NCBI GenBank assembly: GCA_965227445.1 | Contig: OZ245751.1 | Coordinates: 4,154,001 to 4,218,000, forward strand | Source: DT-110 sp030148525 | GTDB lineage: Bacteria; Bacteroidota; Bacteroidia; Chitinophagales; Saprospiraceae | Length of the DNA: 64,000 nt | Reading direction: 5' to 3' | Shown: positions 58,242 through 64,000 of the stretch, piece by piece | Position numbering within the stretch: position 1 is the stretch's first letter | How the letters are laid out: each line of letters opens with the position of its first letter | Notes under the pieces: generated by a model | What the model was told of the DNA's origin: nothing | What the model saw: the letters and a program-made list of their open reading frames with translations, nothing else | Databases searched by the model: none | Program-made: the position numbers and the translations under genes

Positions 58242-61200
58242 ATGACCCAGAAGGCCCAAACAACCCTGGAAGGCGGTAGCTACGAGATCATTCGCAAGCG
58301 CTTATTGGAGCAAGCCGGAGAGCTCCGCCAGCGACTGCAAATGCTGAATACTGCCCGTAAGGATGTGTTCGGAGCGATCGAGAATACCCTCATCGCCAAC
58401 GAACGCATTCATACGGGTAACTACTGCATGGCCCGGGATATGGTCGCCCTCGGTGACTACTGCCTGTTTGGGTACAATGTGCATATCGGTTTGCGGTCGG
58501 GCATTGTTCTGCAGGATGTGTTCAGCATCTATACCTTCCGGGATCAATCGTTCGGAGAGGGGTCCCTGAATCTGATACAGGATGAAAAGTTCGTCACTGA
58601 TTTCCAAAACCTCTACCGCTACTATAAAGACGCTTACTTCGCTCGCTTTTCCCGGCGAGGGCGGTACCTGTACATGGTGTTTTACCTCAGTGAAAAAGGA
58701 GAGGATATCAAGGCCTTCAAATGGCTGATTACCGATGATGGTCTCGAGTACATCGACAATCGGTCGGATCACGAGGTGGGCCTGCCCGATCAATACGAAT
58801 TCCGCTGGAAAGTCGCCGGCCGGGACGATCAACGCCGGGGAGCTCATCCGCACGTATCCATTCTGGATAGGGTGTTCGTGGAAACCCTTGGCGGAGATCT
58901 GACCATTAAGGTGGAGGACAATACCGATGATGGGATGGGCATCCTCAGGGAACCCGTGGAACATCGCGACCAGACCCTCGACGATGCCGAGTTTCACTAC
59001 GCCGATCTGGGCAACCTCATTGCCCTGAAGATTCGACCCTACCAGGAAGAGCCACGGTATTTTATCTTCAACGAAAAGATACAGCAGGCCCTGCGCATCG
59101 ATGCCCTGGACCGCTCCGGTGTTTTGCTACCCGATCAGCAAGGCCTGATCTTCGCCAATGGCTACTACCTGCAAACCGGTGAATACAAAGTATTCGACAA
59201 CCAGCCCGAGTACCTGCAATTTAAAAAGCGGGTCGTATCTCCTAATGGGGAGGATTTTCTATTTGTATTCTACGCGCCGAAAGAAGGGCAGTACTGCCTG
59301 CACCACTATAACGTTATTGAGCAAACGGTCGCCACCCCCATCCTTTGCCATGGTTTTTCCATTTTTCCCGATGGTGAAATGGCCTATTTTAAGGCCGAAG
59401 ATGAACCCACCAAACACCACCAGGTACAGATATGGCAAACGCCTTTTCTCGCCGGGGAGACCATTCCCTCGGAGCATACCGACAACTACCTCTTTAAGGT
59501 GGGTAATAAAGACCTGGTGAAGGCCATGGCCGAATGCCAGGAGATCTTATCGCTTACGCAAAAAGAAGACTCCTACGCCGACCTCTACGATGATCTGGTC
59601 CGGCGAACTACCGATGTACTGGATTCCTATTACTGGATTGGTCAGGCCGATACTTTTCGCCTCGATGAGCCGCTCGAAGCCCTGCGGGAAACGGCGCGTT
59701 CGGCCATCGGCGAATTCGAGAAAAAGCGCCGCCAGGAGCGGGAAACCCGGGAAGCTACCGAGCGGGTGCGAACGGAAGCCATCAACCTCTTCGAGCAGAT
59801 CAAACGGCAGACCTTCAACAGCATTGATCTGTTCGTCGGCAGCCTGGCCGACCTGCGTCGGTTGCGAGGGGAACTGGTCGGCCTCAAAGAGCGAAAATAC
59901 GTGGACCTGGAGTTGGTCGAACAGCTGGAAGAGCAAGCGGGTAAGGCCAACGAACGCCTGTCAAATGATTGCGTCCAGTTCCTCCTGCAGGAAGAAGCCC
60001 TGAGTCCTTACGATGACCGTATCCAACAGGCAAGTCAGGGCATTGACCAACTGGCCACCGCCCGGGAAGCTGGTGAACGGGCCGAGACATTCCAGGAAAT
60101 CAGCAATGAACTGGAACTCCTGACGGAGATCGTGAGCAACCTTAAAATTGATGATGCTACCCAGACGACCCACATTATCGATCAGATCTCCGGCCTGTTC
60201 ACCCTGCTGAACCAGTCGAAAGCTTCCCTGAAGCGCCACAAAGAAAATCTGCAGCGCACCGAAGCGACGGCAGAGTTTACGGCCCAACTAAAATTACTTG
60301 ACCAAAGCACCATCAACTACCTGGACGTAGCTGACACCCCCGAAAAGTGTGACGATTACCTCAGTAAGATCATGGTTCAGCTGGAGGAACTCGAGAGTAA
60401 ATTCGTGGAGATACCGGAATTTACCGAACGCCTGGCCGAAAAACGGGAAGAGATCTACGGTGCTCTGGAGGGCCGGAAAAACCGCCTGATCGAGGCCCTC
60501 AATAACCGCACCACCTCCCTGGTTTCTGCGGCAGATCGCATCCTCAGTGGTATTCGTAAACGCGTGCATGCATTCAAAAAAGCAGAAGAACTCAACAGCT
60601 TTTTCGCCGCCGACCTGATGGTGGAAAAAGTGCGGGATCTGGCTCGTCAGCTTACGGAGCTGAACGACAGCACTAAAGCCAATGGTGTGCTGACACGTCT
60701 CAAAACCCAGAAAGAAGATGCCTTGCGCCAATTACGCGACAAGCAGGACTTATTCGTAGATGGTGAGGACCTGATCAAGCTGGGACGGCATACCTTCACC
60801 GTCAGTACCCAACCACTGGAGCTTACGGTGGTGCGGCAGGGCGAACAAATGGCCTTCCACCTCACTGGTACCAATTTCTACGATCCGATTGAGGATCAGT
60901 CTTTCCAGGCTACCCGCCCGATTTGGGATATGCAACTGCCCTCCGAAAATGAAGAGGTTTATCGCGGGGAATACCTGGCCTGGGAATTACTGCCCCTGGC
61001 CACCGAAGCGCCGTGGCCAACCGATGATTTTCCGGCTCTGCTCAAAATGGTACGGGCGGAGGCCGCCAAGCGCTACGAAGAGGGCTACGTAAAAGGTATC
61101 CACGATGAAGATGCCACACGTATTTTAGCTGCCTTACGGCAAAAAAGCCAGGCGTTAGGCTTATTGCATTATTCATCACGGGTCCGCGCCTGTGGTTGCT

Positions 61201-63110
61201 TGTACTGGCACCATTTCCTGGAAACTGACCAGCGCAAGCATCTGGACCAGCAACTGGCTCATGCCGGACAGATTTTGCGGGTATTTCCCCGTACCAAAGA
61301 GTTCGATTATTTGCGGGGTGAACTGCGCAGTGCGCTGCAAAGGTTAAACGACCAATGGCAAATCTTTCCCGACTTCCTCATTCCGGAAGCGGCTGCTTAC
61401 CTATTCGAAGAGCGCGTACGTCGCCGCACCGGCTTTGTATCGGCACCCGAAGCGGCCGAATTATACAATGCCTTTTGGCAAACCATTACATCGCAAAAGG
61501 CCGTCGAAACCATCCGGGAAGGACTGGAAGAACTTGCTGAGCAACCCCTGGAGCAGTATCACCTGGTCAGGCAGTGGGTGTACGCTTTCCTGGAAACAAA
61601 ATCTAATGGCGGCCAGCATGCCCTACTCGACGAAATCTCCTGCCTGGTGGTTATCGATGATTTTACGATCGACCATGCGGGCGAAGTATCCGCCCAAAGC
61701 ACCCTGGAAGGGCTACGCGGCGACCATCCCCTTTTGCCGAAAGGCAAATACAAACTGAACTACCACGAGTTGACCGATAAAATGGAGCGGTTCCGGAATG
61801 AAACGCAGCCCCTGTACCAACAATTTGCCGATCTGAAACGAACCCTGACCGAGGCTTTCCGGAAAGAAGCCCAACTGGATTCCTTTACGCCCAGGGTGCT
61901 CAGTTCCTTTGTCCGCAATCAATTGATTGATCAGGTCTATCTACCGATTTTCGGCGATAACCTGGCCAAGCAGATCGGTACGGCCGGCGAGCAAACCCGC
62001 ACCGACCGCATGGGCATGCTGCTGTTAATTTCCCCACCCGGCTACGGGAAGACCACCTTGATGGAATACATCGCCGACCGCCTGGGCCTCATATTCGTGA
62101 AGGTGAACGGCCCGGCCATCGGACACCGGGTGACGGGCCTGGCCCCGTCCGATGCACCCACCATCGCCGCAGCCAACGAGCTGGAAAAACTGAACCTCGC
62201 CTTCGAGATGGGGGATAATATTATGCTGTACCTCGATGATATCCAGCACTGCCATCCCGAATTTCTCCAGAAATTCATCAGCCTGTGCGATGCCCAGCGC
62301 AAGATTGAAGGCGTGTATAAAGGAGAAGCCAAAACCTACGATCTGCGGGGACGGCGGGTCTGTGTAGTCATGGCCGGAAACCCCTATACCGAGCAGGGTG
62401 AGCGTTTTCAAATCCCGGATATGCTGGCCAACCGGGCCGATATTTACAATCTGGGAGATATCATTGGCGATAGTAAGGATGTTTTCGAGCTTAGCTATCT
62501 GGAAAATGCACTTACCTCTAACGAACACCTCCAGGACCTGGTGGCGGGAGGACTCGACAATGTGTATGCCCTACTGAAAGCGATGAAGCAAGGGTCCATG
62601 GAAGGAATTGACCTGAAAGGGAATTACGCACCGGAAGCTATCCGGGACTTCCAGGCTGTTTTGACAAAGATGGTACGCATCCGCGATGTTGTGCTGCGGG
62701 TTAACCAGGAATACATACGATCAGCTGCCACGGATGATGCTTTCCGTACCGAACCGTCCTTCAAATTGCAGGGTTCCTACCGAAATATGAATAAGCTGGC
62801 AGAAAAGGTAGTGCCCATAATGAACGAAGAGGAATTGAATACCCTCATCCTGGCCCATTACGAAGGGGAGTCCCAAACCCTGACTAGTGATGCCGAAGCC
62901 AACTTTCTGAAACTGAAGGAAATCATGGGGGCCCTCACCGAAGAAGAAGCCACCCGCTGGGAAGCCATTAAAGCGACTTTCGTCAAAAACAAACGCTTCT
63001 TCGGCGCAGACGGCACCGACCGCATGGCCCAGATCCTGGCCCAAATGGATGTATTTAACGAAAGTGTGCTGGGAATCCGCGATGCACTGCAAGGACGGAA
63101 GGACGGCTGA
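58242..63110 (+). CDS. Giant AAA+ ATPase of the 'DNA repair ATPase' type (DUF3686-like)
   Basis: A 1622-residue protein. Residues about 1-60 are helical; about 60-470 show repeating beta strands that look like a propeller (RYLYMVFYLSEKGE, YFIFNEKIQQALRIDAL, DFLFVFYAPKEGQYCLHHYN); about 480-880 are coiled coil. A mixed middle part follows, and the AAA+ module lies near the C terminus: Walker A LISPPGYGKTTLMEY (GYGKT at 1267-1271), Walker B IMLYLDDIQHCHPE (Asp1332-1333), and MAGNPYTEQGERFQIPDMLANRAD as sensor/arginine-finger region, much like MoxR/McrB-type ATPases. Databases tend to call such proteins 'DNA repair ATPase' without proof. The stop codon is the first TGA of the heptamer array. A role with the flotillin is inferred from position. 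Confidence 0.88.
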   Translation: MTQKAQTTLEGGSYEIIRKRLLEQAGELRQRLQMLNTARKDVFGAIENTLIANERIHTGNYCMARDMVALGDYCLFGYNVHIGLRSGIVLQDVFSIYTFRDQSFGEGSLNLIQDEKFVTDFQNLYRYYKDAYFARFSRRGRYLYMVFYLSEKGEDIKAFKWLITDDGLEYIDNRSDHEVGLPDQYEFRWKVAGRDDQRRGAHPHVSILDRVFVETLGGDLTIKVEDNTDDGMGILREPVEHRDQTLDDAEFHYADLGNLIALKIRPYQEEPRYFIFNEKIQQALRIDALDRSGVLLPDQQGLIFANGYYLQTGEYKVFDNQPEYLQFKKRVVSPNGEDFLFVFYAPKEGQYCLHHYNVIEQTVATPILCHGFSIFPDGEMAYFKAEDEPTKHHQVQIWQTPFLAGETIPSEHTDNYLFKVGNKDLVKAMAECQEILSLTQKEDSYADLYDDLVRRTTDVLDSYYWIGQADTFRLDEPLEALRETARSAIGEFEKKRRQERETREATERVRTEAINLFEQIKRQTFNSIDLFVGSLADLRRLRGELVGLKERKYVDLELVEQLEEQAGKANERLSNDCVQFLLQEEALSPYDDRIQQASQGIDQLATAREAGERAETFQEISNELELLTEIVSNLKIDDATQTTHIIDQISGLFTLLNQSKASLKRHKENLQRTEATAEFTAQLKLLDQSTINYLDVADTPEKCDDYLSKIMVQLEELESKFVEIPEFTERLAEKREEIYGALEGRKNRLIEALNNRTTSLVSAADRILSGIRKRVHAFKKAEELNSFFAADLMVEKVRDLARQLTELNDSTKANGVLTRLKTQKEDALRQLRDKQDLFVDGEDLIKLGRHTFTVSTQPLELTVVRQGEQMAFHLTGTNFYDPIEDQSFQATRPIWDMQLPSENEEVYRGEYLAWELLPLATEAPWPTDDFPALLKMVRAEAAKRYEEGYVKGIHDEDATRILAALRQKSQALGLLHYSSRVRACGCLYWHHFLETDQRKHLDQQLAHAGQILRVFPRTKEFDYLRGELRSALQRLNDQWQIFPDFLIPEAAAYLFEERVRRRTGFVSAPEAAELYNAFWQTITSQKAVETIREGLEELAEQPLEQYHLVRQWVYAFLETKSNGGQHALLDEISCLVVIDDFTIDHAGEVSAQSTLEGLRGDHPLLPKGKYKLNYHELTDKMERFRNETQPLYQQFADLKRTLTEAFRKEAQLDSFTPRVLSSFVRNQLIDQVYLPIFGDNLAKQIGTAGEQTRTDRMGMLLLISPPGYGKTTLMEYIADRLGLIFVKVNGPAIGHRVTGLAPSDAPTIAAANELEKLNLAFEMGDNIMLYLDDIQHCHPEFLQKFISLCDAQRKIEGVYKGEAKTYDLRGRRVCVVMAGNPYTEQGERFQIPDMLANRADIYNLGDIIGDSKDVFELSYLENALTSNEHLQDLVAGGLDNVYALLKAMKQGSMEGIDLKGNYAPEAIRDFQAVLTKMVRIRDVVLRVNQEYIRSAATDDAFRTEPSFKLQGSYRNMNKLAEKVVPIMNEEELNTLILAHYEGESQTLTSDAEANFLKLKEIMGALTEEEATRWEAIKATFVKNKRFFGADGTDRMAQILAQMDVFNESVLGIRDALQGRKDG

Positions 63111-63493
63111 CGGCTGACGGCTGACGGCTGACGGCTGACGGCTGACGGCTGACGGCTGACGGCTGACGGCTGACGGCTGACGGCTGACGGCTGACGGCTG
63201 ACGGCTGACGGCTGACGGCTGACGGCTGACGGCTGACGGCTGACGGCTGACGGCTGACGGCTGACGGCTGACGGCTGACGGCTGACGGCTGACGGCTGAC
63301 GGCTGACGGCTGACGGCTGACGGCTGACGGCTGACGGCTGACGGCTGACGGCTGACGGCTGACGGCTGACGGCTGACGGCTGACGGCTGACGGCTGACGG
63401 CTGACGGCTGACGGCTGACGGCTGACGGCTGACGGCTGACGGCTGACGGCTGACGGCTGACGGCTGACGGCTGACGGCTGACGGCTGACGGCT
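63102..63493. repeat. Perfect 56-copy GACGGCT heptamer array
   Basis: 392 bp made of exactly 56 units of GACGGCT (GGCTGAC in another register) with no change seen. It begins inside the last three codons of the ATPase gene. The reverse strand is open through the whole array and would give an SRQPSAV repeat, which I do not take as a gene. Confidence 0.97.
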
Positions 63494-64000
63494 AAGTTTT
63501 TATTTCCACTACACCGAGCCAAATTCTTGGGCCAAAAATTTGTCTGCTTTTATGGGCAAATCCGATGCTGTTATGAATCGCAATAAGCAAACCGTTTACC
63601 GTAGGCCGTGAGCCGTGGGCCATGGACCATGGACCTTGCAGGCTGACCGGGAATAGAAAAAGTCTCCTGTTTTTTAACTGCTTCCCTCATTTGTTATCAA
63701 TAAGAGTTTTGAGTATCCGTACAGCCCGCATGGTCATCAGAATTACTCCATGAACGGAGGCACTTAATGCTGTATGGGAACGACTTTTAGAACGTGCCTA
63801 ACGGCACTCTTGGACATCCTGCTGCTCACTCCGCACCGGCTAACGCCGGCGCTACATGAAGGTCGTGCCTAACGGCACTGGTACAAATAAAGGTACATGA
63901 TTGAAAGACTCAATTTATGGAGTATCAATGTATGTGTTGAGTTCCCGGTCAGCCTGCTTGGACCGTGAACCGTGAACCGTGAACCGTGAACCGTGGACCG
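63494..64000. other. Gene-free right end with an inverted-repeat-bounded island
   Basis: No gene seen to the window edge. It holds a plain stretch (63494-63605), a short heptamer run (63606-63637), an island bounded by GCAGGCTGACCGGGAA (63638-63653) and its exact reverse complement (63942-63957), and a second heptamer run (CCGTGAA units, 63960 to the edge). Confidence 0.75.
63638..63957. mobile_element. 320-bp non-coding island with 16-bp inverted terminal repeats
   Basis: Ends are perfect 16-bp inverted repeats. Inside are three hairpins sharing a TAAC loop: GTGCC-TAAC-GGCAC at 63793-63808 and again at 63864-63879, with CCGGC-TAAC-GCCGG at 63836-63849 between. Heptamer units flank both sides. 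It looks like a non-autonomous element inserted in a heptamer array, or an RNA-forming repeat; neither is proven. Confidence 0.5.

Noticed and set aside
63055..63522. 155-codon minus-strand frame with SRQPSAV repeats
   Set aside because: It is the reverse reading of the GACGGCT array; 21 bp gives seven codons, so any frame without a stop stays open.

Overview
The window looks like chromosomal DNA of a Bacteroidota bacterium, most likely class Saprospiria (Lewinella/Haliscomenobacter-like). Pointers are GSCFA, GDYXXLXY, DUF2911, DUF983 and HEIGH-metallopeptidase genes, a subtilase with a type IX secretion-like tail, a CzcA-TolC fusion pump, promoters of the TTG/TAnnTTTG type, almost no Shine-Dalgarno sites, and many heptanucleotide tandem repeats between genes. 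The assignment rests on family knowledge; no 16S gene is present.

Left part (1-10.1 kb): the end of a CRISPR-Cas adaptation operon (3' part of cas1, then cas2 and cas4), a leader-like stretch, and a very large CRISPR locus with a 37-bp repeat. I count 22 repeats (1687-3270) and 60 repeats (5758-10121). The two blocks share one repeat and are separated by an IS91-like element that carries a tyrosine recombinase plus an HUH transposase, so it appears to have landed in one long array. All 21 leader-proximal spacers are unique. In the distal block 12 of 59 spacers are copies of others, partly as ordered blocks, and one spacer reads as the T-arm and acceptor end of a tRNA. No interference genes are visible, so the subtype stays open.

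Middle part (10-46 kb): mainly housekeeping and envelope genes. A GSCFA protein, a conserved hypothetical, paaD, a VPS10-like beta-propeller protein, paaG-meaB, a lemA-TPM-TPM set, an M43-like metalloprotease lipoprotein, and an ATP-grasp/NRDE pair come first. They are followed by an SDR plus iodotyrosine-deiodinase-like operon, a second SDR, an MlaE/MlaF lipid ABC pair, tRNA-Leu(GAG), an ArsR regulator, DUF983-Crp, cydAB, cysE-cysM, a phosphatase lipoprotein, DUF2911, aceK divergent from a subtilase, a HEIGH metalloprotease and an outer-membrane protein.

Right part (46-64 kb): a VIT-family metal transporter, an RND metal-efflux operon (small exported protein, giant CzcA-TolC fusion, adaptor) and a 1-Cys peroxiredoxin. 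Next comes a membrane-stress-like cluster: a PLDc_N-like small protein, a YqiJ/NfeD-like protein, a flotillin, a Uma2 nuclease and a 1622-residue AAA+ ATPase. The stop codon of the ATPase gene lies in the first unit of a perfect 56-copy heptamer array.

Spread through the intergenic DNA are several small mobile-looking elements: a 77-bp MITE with TTA target duplication, a 73-bp palindromic element in two copies, a perfect 21-bp inverted repeat, and palindromic islands set inside heptamer arrays whose units all fit NTGANNN.
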